Below are positions 46,041 to 58,529 of a stretch of 64,000 bases of DNA, one piece after another. The notes under the pieces were generated by a model that saw nothing but the letters and a program-made list of their open reading frames with translations, was not told the DNA's origin and did not search any database. The stretch covers positions 46,001-110,000 of the forward strand of contig JACVTC010000110.1 in the NCBI GenBank assembly GCA_016946835.1. Direction: 5' to 3'. The number at the start of each line of letters is the position of its first letter. Position 1 is the first letter of the stretch. The translations under genes and the position numbers were made by a program. The stretch comes from Neocallimastix lanati (nom. inval.) (Eukaryota > Neocallimastigomycota > Neocallimastigomycetes > Neocallimastigales > Neocallimastigaceae).

Positions 46041-48010
46041 ACTCCTCCAAAAATCTAGCTTCAAAAAAAAAACTTTAGTAAAGAAAAAAAAATGAAGATA
46101 GATTTTTAATTTCTTTTAAAATTTCGTTAATAAGGTGTTTCTGAAATTGTCCATTAAGGTCTTGTTTAAAAATTTTGGTAAATCCATCTGCTAGGTTACT
46201 TTTAGATTTTACATATTTTAGTACAATTAGTTTTTTTTACTGATTAAGTCTCTAATGTGATGGTACCTGATATCAATATGCTTTGATTTTTGGGTTTATT
46301 GATTGATTTTCACTGTTGTATATTGTTGCTTTGTTTGTCAACGAATATTGTAACATAATCGATGTTAATATTTAATTCATTCATAAAATTTCTGTACCAT
46401 AAAGAGTGTTTAGCGTATTCACTCAGGCTGTAATATTCGGCTTCAGCCGTGGAAGTAGAGACGCAATGTTGTAGTTTTGAATACCAGCTTGTTGGTGTAT
46501 TTCCAAGCATCATAAGGAATTCAGAAGTAGATTTCCTTGTGTTGAGATCTCCCGCATAATCTGCGTCTGCATATACCTTTAAATTCATCCCCTTTTGAAT
46601 TTTAATATCGTAGTTTTTTGTGTGCTGGATATAATTAAAAATTTTCATAACATTCATCCAATCTTCCATCGTAGGATCACTGGATTTCCTTGAAGCTTTA
46701 CTAACAGCGAAAAATATATCTGGTCTGGTGCATATTCCTAAATATAATAAGCTGGCAATAGCGCTTCGGTATTTTGTTTCATTAAATTTCTTTGTTCTCA
46801 GTTGAGGATTTTCTTTTGGAATAAGATTTTTTGGTTGTTTTTGTATAAGAGTCAGTACTAAATTTGTTTAAAATATCATTTACGTACCTTGATTGATGTA
46901 GAATATATTCATCTTTAATTTTATTAAAGATGAATTTATGCCAATAACGAATTCTACATCCCCAATGTCTTTTATGTTAAACTTTCTTTTGATTGATTCT
47001 TTTACTGAATTTATTTCAGTTAATGTTCCAGCAATAAGTATGTCATCAACGTAGACTGACAAAATACATATTATTTCCTCTTTATTATTAATTTTCTTGT
47101 ATACACAAGGTTCACTTTTTAATCTGGTAAAACCTATTTTTATTAATTCTTAGTTTAATTTATTGTTCCATTCTTTACCTGCTTGCTTTAGGCCATAGAG
47201 AGCTTTGTTTAATTTCCAAAAAGATTTCTCAATAAGATTGATGTCCTTCTGGAGCTTTCATGTATATATGTTCATTAAGAGGAGCGTTTAAATAAGCTGA
47301 ATTAATATCTATTTGTTTTATTTTGAAGTTCATGTTTACTGCAATGACTGTAATGATTCGAATGGTATCTTGTTTGAGGGTAGGAGCAAATGTTTCTTTA
47401 TAGTCGATACCGTATTCTTGGGTATATCCCTTAGCGACTAGTCTTGCTTTTTTTTTTTTTAATTACTTTACCATTTGAGTCTCTTTTATATTTAAATACC
47501 CACCTGGATGAAATAATATTTGATCCTGAGGGTACCGTATTGACTACTGTGAATACTTTCAGTCTTTTCATATTATCAAGTTCTTCTTTTACTGATTTTA
47601 ACCATTCTGATTTATCATTTAGTTTGAATATGTCTTTGTAAGTTGTAAGGTTCAATTAGTGTATTGTTATTATTACTTAGCTTTTTTTTTTTTTTATTAA
47701 TATTAAATAAATTATTATTTGATTTTCTTTTAGTTCCCTTTATATATTGATAGTTTCTGTCTTTATTGTTCTCTTTATATTCATTATTAATATTATTAAT
47801 TTCTTTCCGAGTCCTATTTAAATTTTTATTTTTGTTACCTTCTGTTACGTTGTAGATTTTATTATTAATATTTGTTGAATTGTTGTGTTGATTGTTATTG
47901 TTTTGTTTTGTTGGATCATTTTTTGTTGTTTTGTCAGAATTATTGTTGATGATAGTGACATCATCATTATAATTGATATCAGTAGTGATACTATTTTTAT
48001 CATTAATGTA
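46041..48010 (-). pseudogene. E4: decayed, 5'-truncated Copia element (RT-RNase H and Asn-rich spacer)
   Basis: Minus-strand fragments in Copia order with many frameshifts. The Asn-rich spacer (about 48010-47680) comes first, then TTYKDIFKLNDKSEWLKSVK and SRWVFKYKRDSNGKV (47655-47431). YVDDILIAG and DIGDVEFVIGI follow (47062-46880), then YADADYAGDLNTRKSTSEF, TSTAEAEYYSLSEYAKHSLW and FVDKQSN (46669-46310). A purine tract TTTGGAGGAG abuts a TGTTAAAA LTR start at 46041. Gag, protease and integrase are missing; the truncation near 48010 abuts a host-like pseudogene of opposite strand. One frame break is an A/T run near 47450. It resembles E3 in having an Asn-rich spacer. Confidence 0.88.
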
Positions 48011-51003
48011 TCAGACAATAGTCAGCTTGAAAATTTAAAAGAGTTTTATGATTTGAAAAGAAAAATTAATTGAACATGAAGCTCCAACAACTAGAAATGA
48101 AAATAAAGTAAATACTCTAAATGATATATCTGAAAAATTAGGTTTAAATAGTGATAATAATTCGTTAAAGACATTTCAAAGTATAATTTATAAAAAATTC
48201 ATAGAGTTTTTAGAAGCTTCAAGTCAATTTGATGATTATGTTAAATTTGAAAATTTAAAAAATGATGAAAATGGAAATTTAGATATTTCGTTTACTTATA
48301 TTAATGAAAATGGAGATAAACAAATTAAAAACGATATATTTCCGATTTATTTGAAAAATTAGACTTTTATATAAGATTAGCAAATGAATTTAAAGGTACA
48401 AAAATCTTATCTATTGAAGATTTTAATGAAATTAAAAATAATGCTGAAAAGTCCATTACAAAGTTAAACGAATTTATAAGTACTTATGTAAGTGAATTAT
48501 CTAAATGCATTGATAAAGAAAATAGTGAAACATTTAATAATGGATTTTACCTATTTGGAAAAATTTGTTAAAAGTGCTGAAAATTTTATTGAAACAACCA
48601 GCGAAATATGTCAAAATGAAGATCTTAAAAATAGTATTTCAGAAAATATTGAAAAATTAAGAGAATTTAAAAATCTTAATGATCAATACGAAGAGAAAAC
48701 TAAACATCATACTGATAAATCAATTACAATTAGTGTTCCTAATCTAAACCAAAATAATGGATAATCTAAATGAGTCATACGAGCAAACAAATATTGGAGA
48801 AAAAATATTAGGAGCATTGCGTTCTCTTAAGAAATACGATTCTAAAAATACCATAGGAAATAGTGATGAAGCAAACCTACAAGATTCAGGAGAAATATTT
48901 AAAAGCGCTTGAAAAGGCATTAAAATGTTATATTGAAAATATAAGTAATATAGAAAGTTCTAAAGAGAGCACAGAAATATTGATTAATTTATATGATAGT
49001 ATTAATGCTTTAGCCTATCGATATGTAAAATCGGAATTTTTAGAAGACCGTAGTTATTCGATCATTAAATAATACATTATTAGATCAATTAAATAAAATA
49101 TTTGAAGATTCTATTATTTTACATCATGCTAAATTTGAGAATAAACTACTTGACAATAATAATAATGAAATTAAGAGTATTATCGATTATAAATTGATAG
49201 CAGAAAACTGAATCCAAATATGTTAACGATATGTTGCACGCTATATATAATGGAGTAATCAATATACTTGGTGAAACTAATGATGTAAATGAATTTGACG
49301 ATAAGTTGCTAGATAATATGGAAAAAATTAGATAATGGAGAAGTGAATAAAGTTTATAATAGCGATAGAAGATAGAAGAGGTGAATTTGAATATTTACGC
49401 GATAAATTAAAAAATTACAAAATAGATGAGAGTGATAAAGATCATGAAAAAGAAATATTTATGAATGTATATCAAGATATATCTGAAATTGAAAATGTTT
49501 TCGATCGAGAAAATAGCAAAAATAGTAATGAAGAAGAAGAATATGCGAATAATTCGGAAGCTGTTTACACATTAAGTGATTCCATCCATACTATTTTGAA
49601 AGATAATTTTGAAGAAGATGACGATGTTAAAAATCTAAGAGGCGATAATTACAATTCTAATATTGGAAAAAAAAAAATAAATTAGATATACGAAGCACGA
49701 ATGAGTTAAATTTAGATTACATTATCAAGAGTATTGAAAGTAACTATTTCATAGAAGATCCTAAATTATAGAATGTATGTAACTAGTTATTTTACATATT
49801 TAAAGAATCAGTTTCTTGATTCAGTAAACGATGAAAAAGGAACTTGAAAAAAAATATAGAAAAAATAAAGTTGATAAGAAACCAAATAGAAGACAAAATA
49901 AAAATTTTTACAAATTATGATTCTCCAGAGGGACATTTTGAAGAAGCAGAACATTTAATAGAATTAGTATCAAATATGAATGAATTAATTGATTATTGTA
50001 TTGATTCGGAAATTAATATAGGCGAAATTGAGAAGTTTGATTTAAATAATAATGATAATTTATCCGAAAGATTAAATTATATGCGTGTTAAATTAATGAT
50101 TGATACTTTTGATGAAATCGCTAAATCTCATCCTGAAATATTTAAACTTGGAAAAGATGAAAGTTTACTTGATTATATTGAACCGAATGGGGGATCTAAG
50201 CATTATACATTTGTTGATAATACTAGCAATAATTATCAAGTTATGCAATTAGAACGTAGTACTAAAATGTTATATAAGTTAACGATTCATGAATCATCTT
50301 TTTTATAGAGCAAGTGAAGATGTAAACTATATAAATAAATTGCTTAAACATAAAAAATTTCTTTAGTCATTTAAAAAATAAATGCATTAAAAGATTAGAA
50401 ACTTATGATCAATCTAAAAGAAAGAATGAATAAAAGTCTTTTTAAATTAGCAGATCTTGTAGGTCTTGATATTAGAAGTACTAATTCCCGAAGAAATTAT
50501 TGAAAGCGCAAAAGAAGAAGCTTTAAAAACTGATAATAAGGAAGAAAGAAATAAAATTAATTTAAGCATATGAATAAATACATTGATTTTCATGTTCATG
50601 AGACCATAAAAATTTCAGGAAAAGTTCCAGATGAAGTATTTAAAACTATTTATGAACATTCAATAGCAAATAATAGAGTTAGTATGGATTCAATAAAAAG
50701 CTCTTGATTTAAGTACATCTGGCAATGATTATGAAACAAACGATATCAATATTACCTACCAATAAATTAGAAAATGCAGCGAATTTTAATACTAAGTTTA
50801 GTGAAGGTATTAGCTCAAATGACAGTAATCCACATAATGAAACTACCAAAAGTATCTTCAGTTGGTGAAAATAAGCATACTCCACCACACACTCCTAGTC
50901 CAACTCATCCCGGTGGTAATAGTGGTGGTAGTCCAACTAAACCTAATCATCCTATACATACTCCTATTATACATAAAAGAAATAAAAATAATCTATTAAA
51001 CTG
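48011..51003 (+). pseudogene. Large coiled-coil, acidic/basic helical protein pseudogene
   Basis: Coding-like sequence continues on the plus strand through all three frames with single-base breaks every few hundred bases. Clear pieces: VSDNSQLENLKEFYDLKRK (48000-48070), FIEFLEASSQFDDYVKFENL (near 48210), the open frame 48492-48764, the open frame 48863-49072, the open frame 49461-49685 and the open frame 49844-50308 (IELVSNMNELIDYCIDSEIN). A Pro/Gly-rich C-terminal tail with HTPPHTPSPTHPGGNSGG ends at 51003. Composition is Glu/Lys/Asn-rich with long helices. No start, signal peptide or known domain is seen; the 5' end is cut by E4. Not recognised. Confidence 0.6.
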
Positions 51004-51099
51004 AAGAAATGCAATAATAAAATACATCAAAATTATGTATTAATTTTCTTATTGAAAATTTAATTAATAAAGTTTTATGAAAAAGAAATTTTGTTAAAA

Positions 51100-51545
51100 T
51101 ATCTATTAATTTATAAATTTAAAAATTAAGATAAATAATAATAATAATAAATAATAAAATAAAATAAAATAAATATGTAGTAATGATAAATTACATATAT
51201 TAATAAAAATAAAATAAAATAAAATAAAATAAAATAAAATAAATATGTAGTAACAATAAAGTACAACTATTAATAAAAATAAAATAAAATAAAATAAAAT
51301 AAATATGTAGTAACAATAAAGTACAACTATTAATAAAAATAAAATAAAATAAAATAAAATAAATATGTAGTAACAATAAAGTACAACTATTAATAAAAAT
51401 AAAATAAAATAAAATAAAATAAATATGTAGTAACAATAAAGTACAACTATTAATAAAAATAAAATAAAAATAAATAAATATGTAGTAACAATAAAATACA
51501 ACTATTAATAAAAATAAAATAAAATAAAATAAAATAAAAAGTTTA
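51100..51545. repeat. 60-bp minisatellite, about six copies
   Basis: The unit contains AATAAATATGTAGTAACAAT, AAAGTACAACTATTAATAAA and (AAAAT)n. Four consecutive copies (51241-51480) are identical. As 60 is a multiple of three, the minus strand keeps open frames that are repeat artefacts. Confidence 0.95.
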
Positions 51546-51624
51546 AAATATAGAATAAAATAAAAAATAAAATAAAATAAAAATATAAAATATTGAATAA
51601 ATTAAAAAATAAAATAAAAAATAA

Positions 51625-51655
<31 letters not shown>

Positions 51656-52040
51656 ATAAAAAAAATAATAATAAACATGAAAAAAAAGTAAAAATAGTAT
51701 AAAAAAAAAAAAAAAAAAAAATAAAATAAAAAATTAATAAAGGTAGAAAACAGTGTAATAGATATAAAGTTAAAAGTAAGAAAATATATAATTTATAAAC
51801 AATAATAAAGTATATATATAGTATTAAAATATTTAATGGTATTAATTGAAATATAATTGAAAAATAATGATGATATATTTTTTTTAAAATTTTATTAAAG
51901 TTTAATCAATAAAGATCGCACAATTTTTTTTTTTTTTTTTTGCTGTCATTAAAGAAAGGAAAAATAAAGATAATATATTTTTTAAAATGATTTTTATTAT
52001 TTATGTTTAATTTAACAAATATTAACTTAATTATTATATA
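51546..52040. other. AT-rich intergenic DNA, no gene seen
   Basis: (AAAAT)n, a TATATA tract at 51630-51655, an A run at 51701-51721 and a T run at 51923-51941. The promoter of the decayed gene at 52041 would lie here. Confidence 0.6.
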
Positions 52041-55000
52041 ATGATAAAATATTTACTATTTATTATTTATACTATTGGTGGTATCTGCAATCCACTAAAG
52101 AATATAGCATTACCAAAAACAAATCGAGAGTTTTGTTTGTATACTAGTAATAGTATTCTTAAAATGTTTAATCCATTTTATATCAATAACAAAACGAAAC
52201 GGTGTATTTTGATAATGTGGAAGAATATGCAAAATTTGTTGGACCCACTTGGTTAGGTGTTGGTATATGTGGAGAAAATACAATAGTTAATAACGTAGGT
52301 GAATATTTTACTGTTTTTAAATCCGATAAATTAGATAAAAGATCTGAAAAAGAATCCGATCAAAAGGATAAAGAAGATGAAAAAGAAAATAAAATTGGTA
52401 AAGAAGAAGAAAGTATTTTTAAATCTAACGATTTAAAAGACTATAAAAAAATACTTATAAAGATTTAATTGACGGCTTAATAATTAATAGAACTAATGTA
52501 GTTTCCTTAACTAGTGAAAATCCTGCACTTTAATCCATATCATCCTTTACTAATTCATGCAAAAAAAATATAAAAGGACCTAATGTTATTACAGTTTTAG
52601 GAGCACCATATAGGGAAAATAGATTTATTAATTATAAATTAGAGGAAAGTGATAAAAATGATTTTAACTGTGATATTTCAGCTACTGGATTACAAAAAAT
52701 CTACTTTAACTTGTGCTGTTAGTTATTTCTATAATCTTCAAGATACTCTAACTATTTCAAATAGCAAAGGTGAAACTTATCATAAATCATATGGATATGT
52801 TTATAGTGAAGGTGATGTATTTAGTAGAGAAATTGATAAAACGTTAGAATTTGCTAGAGCTTTATCCAAGGGAAGTTCAGTTTCTATTTCAAAGTCAGAT
52901 GGATATTCCGCAGCTATTGAAAATGTTCAATACTATAGTGAATACAAATTCACAATTTGGAACTAATACAACAGATAGGACTCATACCACTACTCATGAT
53001 GAATCGTATACCTTAACTTTAAGTGAAGAAAATTCACATTCCAGATCAGATGGTGGAGAAGTGATAGATGAAACTAACTGGAGTGATTACAGTGAAAATT
53101 CCAGTTCTGATGAATATTCAAGAATGGAAGCAGAACATTATAATGAAGCAAAAAAAAAAAAAAAAAAATGTGGAAGGTTCACAAGTACCTGTTAATAATG
53201 ATAAATCCTCACCATCAGTAAATGAATATGCAACTGGTTTATATTAAAGGAAAAAGAGAAAAAAGAAAAAAGATCATTGAATCATATAAAATATTGAGGA
53301 TAGTTCAATTAAACAATTCAACAATAAACAACTTGAAAAGCGGGCAAAAACGCCATCTCCTAAAGCAGCAGGTAAAAAAGAAGATGTAGAAGCATCAAGT
53401 TACAGGATCTAAAGGAAAAGAAAAATCTAATTTTAACATTAAAGATGTTGCTTCAGATTTCTTTTAATGGTTGTTTAGGTGGAGCTGGTGTTGGTACTTT
53501 TAGTGGTATATGGGGAGCTGCTCTTGGATGTATAGGAGGAGGGATCGTAAATGCTGGACTCGGTGTATGGCAATCGTATGAATCCAATGAAGCTAATAAT
53601 ATTGCTGAGGAGCAAATGAAACAAGAAAAAACTATAGCTGATGATCAAATGAAACAGGAAAGAGATCTTGCGAAACAACAAGAAGATCATGAAATTATTA
53701 TGGCTCTTGCTGGAACTCATACAACAGGTACAACAACTACCAAAGGACATTCTTCAAGGAGGAAGTCATAGTGAAGCAAGAAATTGAAGTGATACTTATA
53801 CGACTACTAGTGGTGTAAGTAATTCATGGGCAAACTCAGATGGATATTCCGATGCCTATTCAGTTGGACATTCAGAAACATCAACAACAGAAGAATCCAT
53901 ATCTGATTCTAGTTCTATTATGCTTACAAATAATTATAATACAGAAAGAGGATGGGTAAAATGATGAATCTTCTACGGATACAACATCTAGTGGATATTC
54001 TTTTGGGGGATCAAGACAAAAAAATTATAATGAAAATTTATCCTATGATAAATCAATTGATCAATCTGCTCAAAATACATTTGAACTTTCCTCCAGTACT
54101 TCAGAAGGTACATCAAAAACAAAAACAATCAATTTTAGTATTCCTGATAATAAATGTTATGTTTTAACAGCTTTACCCGTATTTTACTCTGAAGTAATTA
54201 TTTGGGCTACTGGAAATATCGATCAATATAATATAACTCATATTAATTATAATAAAAGTGTCAATCCTATTGAACTTTCTCATTTTTCAGGGACTGCCGT
54301 TGAATGTGATAAATATATTGCTCCAAAAGAAAAAATCCTTAATAGTGATGAAGCAAACTTTACATTTATAAAAAAAATGATAGTAAAAATAATTCTTCAA
54401 ATACTTTAAGATCTGGTGATATATTAATTCCAAATGAATATATTACAACTGGTAGGTATAGTTTTGGTTTAACAAATCTCGGTAAATTAAAAAATATGTA
54501 ACTCAGGAAAATTTGAAGATGATTGTAAGCCTCTATGGACTAATGGAATAAATAATATTCCTATTAATACAAACCATGATTTAAAATTCTTTATTGGAGA
54601 TAATGGTCATTTATATATTACCGCTAAAAATATCTACAAAACCATTAATGAGCAAAATGTAAAATATCCCACTGAATATATTAAAATTGTAAAAGATTTT
54701 ATTGATGATGAAAAGACAGATAAATCAAAAATTGATGTAGATAAAATAAAAGAATTAATTAGTCAATATGATGATTTTAATAATCATGATCTTCAAAAAA
54801 GATTTAGAGTTACTTCATTTACTACATCTACTAAAAAAAGTACAAGTACTACAAAATTTAGACCAATTATTTCATCTAGTACAAGTACTAAAAGTACTAC
54901 AAGTACTACAAGTACTAAAAATACTTCAACAACTAACTCTAATACTACTACTACTACTACTATTACTACTACTACTAATACTAATACTACTAATACTAAT

Positions 55001-55805
55001 AATACTAATACTAATACCTCAACTACTACTACTAATTCTAATACCTCAACTACTACTACTAATTCTAATACCTCAACTACAAAAACAGAATCGAATAAAT
55101 CAGCACAAACAACTTTACCAACTTATGAAAAAAGTAAAAACGATGAATACATTATTTGGGATTCATTACCAAAGAATTTACTATTTAATGTTGGATACCC
55201 AGATGATACTGGATATTATTTGCATATAAAAGATGGAGAAACAGTATTTGATGGACCTACTGTTACACTTTACGATGGAACAGGGGTTAAAATTTGGGAA
55301 ATTACTGCTGGTGATGATTATAAAGGATATTCTTATCCAAAAGAATACATGTATCCATTAAATTTTAATACTAATTTAAATGAAGGTTTAAGTTTAGATC
55401 AAATAGATTTTTCCAATTTACATACACATACAGTTATTGAACCTACCGTTAAAGATGAATATATTGAATCTATTGAAATGAAATGCGGTGTTTCGTTAGA
55501 CCAAAATAGAGCTTTATCATCAAAAAAATGGTAAATATAAGTTTTATATTCAAAAATCAGATAATATGGTTATTAAAGAGGATAATAGAACAATGTGGTC
55601 TTCCATGACTGCTAATATTAATTTATTTAAAGGTCCTTATCATATTGATTTTTCACCTTTAGGTGAATTCATATTAAGAGATGTAAAACAACTATTCGGT
55701 ATGGCAAAGTCTTAATGCAATATCTTTCGGTAACAATAGTAAAATCGAAAAAAAATTATAAATTCTATTTGACATTATCCGATGAAGGCGAACTATTTGT
55801 AGCAT
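52041..55805 (+). pseudogene. Large secreted Ser/Thr-rich surface-type protein pseudogene
   Basis: ATG at 52041 opens with a signal peptide (MIKYLLFIIYTIGGICNPLK). Coding-like sequence then continues through changing frames to TAA near 55807. Pieces in order: VYFDNVEEYAKFVGPTWLG; a Lys/Glu-rich block; Ser-rich SKSDGYSAA-type stretches (52870-53140, 53810-54120); a glycine-rich hydrophobic segment GGAGVGTFSGIWGAALGCIG with a Gln/Glu coiled coil (53460-53700); a C-terminal ectodomain. After a long Thr/Ser/Asn linker (54840-55080), WDSLPKNLLFNVGYPDDTGY and later MVIKEDNRTMWSSMTANINL suggest beta-rich, bulb-lectin-like modules (weak). At least eight frame breaks, some at A runs and some not, show real decay. 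Not a recognised family. Confidence 0.6.
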
Positions 55806-55933
55806 AATTAAACGATAATAAATGTAAAAATTTTTTAAAACATAATAAAAAAATTTTTTTATGAAAATAGTAATTAGTTTAATAATACTGAAATATTACA
55901 ATTGTAATATTTTAATATTTATAAGTATTAATA

Positions 55934-56470
55934 ATTTCCGTTTTCGGTTTTTCTGGCATTTTCTTCATATTCAAGATCTTTAAAAAGTTCTTTAATATAT
56001 CTGTTAGTAGTAATGTAATAGATGAAGAATAAGCCGGCGTAAATTAATTGGAAAACTAAAGTTAAATTAGCCACCATCTGTAAGGACGTCTAATTTCTTC
56101 GTCTGACTTATCATCCAATTCATAATTAGCATCCAATCTAACTTTTTCAGGAAAATCATCGTCGTTAATTCTAGCAATAAATCCCATGTAAATCACAACT
56201 ATCATTAAAATTGATATAAACATTGAGATAGCTAAAATACCAAAAATCGTATTGAATGGTTTAATTAATTTTGGGTCTTTTTTTTTTTAATACCAGAAAG
56301 CAATTTAATTAATGCATATACCATTAATCCATCTATAATAAGAGAAAAAATTGAGGTAAACCATTGAAAATTGAAAAGTAATATAGAACCCATAATTTGT
56401 AAGAAAGTAAATGCCTTTATATAAAAGTTTATATATCAAAAATGAATTTTATGTAAAAAATGAATTAGAA
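55934..56470 (-). pseudogene. Multi-span membrane protein fragment, two frameshifts
   Basis: Three frame pieces line up on the minus strand. The first is hydrophobic, with LQIMGSILLFNFQWFTSIFS and DGLMVYALIKLLSGIKKK (56440-56285). After a break in an 11-base A run comes KPFNTIFGILAISMFISILM, VVIYMGFIARINDDDFPEKV and a charged loop (56265-56095). After a second break there is a 50-codon end with NLTLVFQLIYAGLFFIYYIT and a charged tail to the stop at 55935. About four membrane spans are visible. The N-terminus and family are not recognised. It lies convergent with the preceding pseudogene. Confidence 0.6.
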
Positions 56471-57063
56471 TATTTAATATTTTATTTCTAATTATTGAAT
56501 TAGAATATCTTTTTTTTTTTTTTTTTTTTTTGGTTATGTTTTATTTTTTTTTATATTATCCATGGTCCTTTACCAAGAATAAATAAGTACAGAATTTAAT
56601 GGAACTATCGGCAGACATACAACAACAGCACTTGTTAAATTTAGCCATTTTTTTTATTGAAATATTATATTATTTTATTATTTATAAAAAAAAGTTATAT
56701 AATTTTTGTAGGTTTAACGTGTTAAAATTTATTTTTAAAAATTTTTGTTGGTTTTTTTGGTATTTTTTTATTTTTTTATTTTTTTATTTTTATATTTTTA
56801 TATTTTGTTATTTTATTTTACTATATGATTATATAATTATATAATTTTGAATTTTTTTTTTTTTTTTTTATTATTCAAAATTTTTGTTCTTTTCTTATAT
56901 TTTTATATTAATTTTTTTTTTTAATTAATTTTTTTAAATATATATGTATGTATTTTTTTTTTCCTGATAGTAAATAATAAATTAAATTTGTTTTAAAACA
57001 AATAATAATATATTTATGGAATACTGTTTGAATGTTTTAATATATCATGTATAATTTGGGAGA
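56471..57063. other. AT-rich intergenic DNA with T runs, no gene seen
   Basis: It holds long T runs (56511-56531, 56847-56869) and a Phe/Tyr-rich 81-codon frame at 56599-56844 that is composition-driven. The exception is CATGGTCCTTTACCAAGAAT and GGCAGACATACAACAACAGC near 56560-56640, a slightly richer patch without clear meaning. Confidence 0.55.
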
Positions 57064-57239
57064 GGTCCAAAACGCCAATTTTTTTCACGTGATATATCAA
57101 ATTTTGAGGCTTTTTAAATTAATAGTTATATGATACTATTTTGTTGTATTATTAATTTGTAATTTTTTTCTTAAAATTTATTAAGTGAATAATTAAATAA
57201 ATTATAATGGTTAGATAAAAATAAATATTTTTTTACAAA

Positions 57240-58235
57240 AAAAAAATAAAATAAAATATTCAAACAATTAAAAGGTTTAATATTCAAACAATTAAAAGGT
57301 TTATTTTAAAAAAAAAATATTAATAAAATACTTTAACAATTATATAGATTTATTTATTTAAAAAAAAATATTAATAAAATACTTTAACAATTATATAGAT
57401 TTATTTATTTAAAAAAAAATATTAATAAAATATTTTAACAATTATATAGATTTATTTATTTAAAAAAAAATATTAATAAAATACTTTAACAATTATATAG
57501 ATTTATTTATTTAAAAAAATATTAATAAAATACTTTAACAATTATATAGATTTATTTATTTAAAAAATATTAATAAAATATTTAAACAACTATTAATAAA
57601 ATACTTTAGCAATTATATAGATTTATTTTTTTAAAAAAAAATATTAATAAAATACTTTAACAATTATATAGATTTATTTATTTAAAAAAATATTAATAAA
57701 ATACTTTAACAATTATATAGATTTATTTATTTAAAAAAATATTAATAAAATACTTTAACAATTATATAGATTTATTTATTTAAAAAGTATTAATAAAATA
57801 TTTAAACAACTATTAATAAAATACTTTAGCAATTATATAGATTTATTTATTTAAAAAAAATATTAATAAAATACTTTAACAATTATATAGATTTATTTAT
57901 TTAAAAAAATATTAATAAAATACTTTAACAATTATATAGATTTATTTATTTAAAAAATATTAATAAAATATTTAAACAACTATTAATAAAATACTTTAGC
58001 AATTATATAGATTTATTTATTTAAAAAATATTAATAAAATATTTAAACAACTATTAATAAAATACTTTAGCAATTATATAGATTTATTTATTTAAAAAAA
58101 ATATTAATAAAATACTTTAACAATTATATAGATTTATTTATTTAAAAAAAAATTAATAAAATACTTTAACAATTATATAGATTTATTTATTTAAAAAAAA
58201 ATTAATGAAATATTTAAACAATTATTAATAAAATT
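57240..58235. repeat. ~51-bp minisatellite with higher-order structure
   Basis: About 18 units of TATTAATAAAATACTTTAAC plus AATTATATAGATTTATTTAT and an A run. Some units are extended by TATTTAAACAACTATTAATA and change TTTAAC to TTTAGC, giving a second-level repeat. It lies inside the candidate MULE, downstream of the transposase. Confidence 0.93.
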
Positions 58236-58529
58236 AATTATAAACATTAATAATAAAATATAAAAATATAAAAATATATTATTGATATTAATAATAAAGT
58301 ATAAAAATATAGGATTATTTATTTTAAAAAAATATTAATAAAATATTTAAACAATTACTAATAAAATAAATTATAATAATAAAATTATAGAATATTTATT
58401 TAAACTACATAAATTTTATCAAGTATATAAACATTTTAACTTTTTAATAATTATATAATTTTAATTAATAAATTTTATTATAAGTTTTTGTATGAAAGAA
58501 TTTTAATGATTTTTTCTTTTGGAAATTCC

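Noticed and set aside
51106-51501. 131-codon repetitive minus-strand frame
   Set aside because: Generated by the 60-bp minisatellite; all frames are open because 60 is divisible by three.
53475-53750. 91-codon minus-strand frame
   Set aside because: Antisense of the glycine-rich/coiled-coil part of the plus-strand pseudogene.
54768-55229. 153-codon frame rich in Leu/Ile on the plus strand
   Set aside because: Shadow frame of the Thr/Ser/Asn-rich linker of the secreted-protein pseudogene, which has the better codon texture.
56599-56844. 81-codon Phe/Tyr-rich plus-strand frame
   Set aside because: T-run driven composition after the first 20 codons; no motif.
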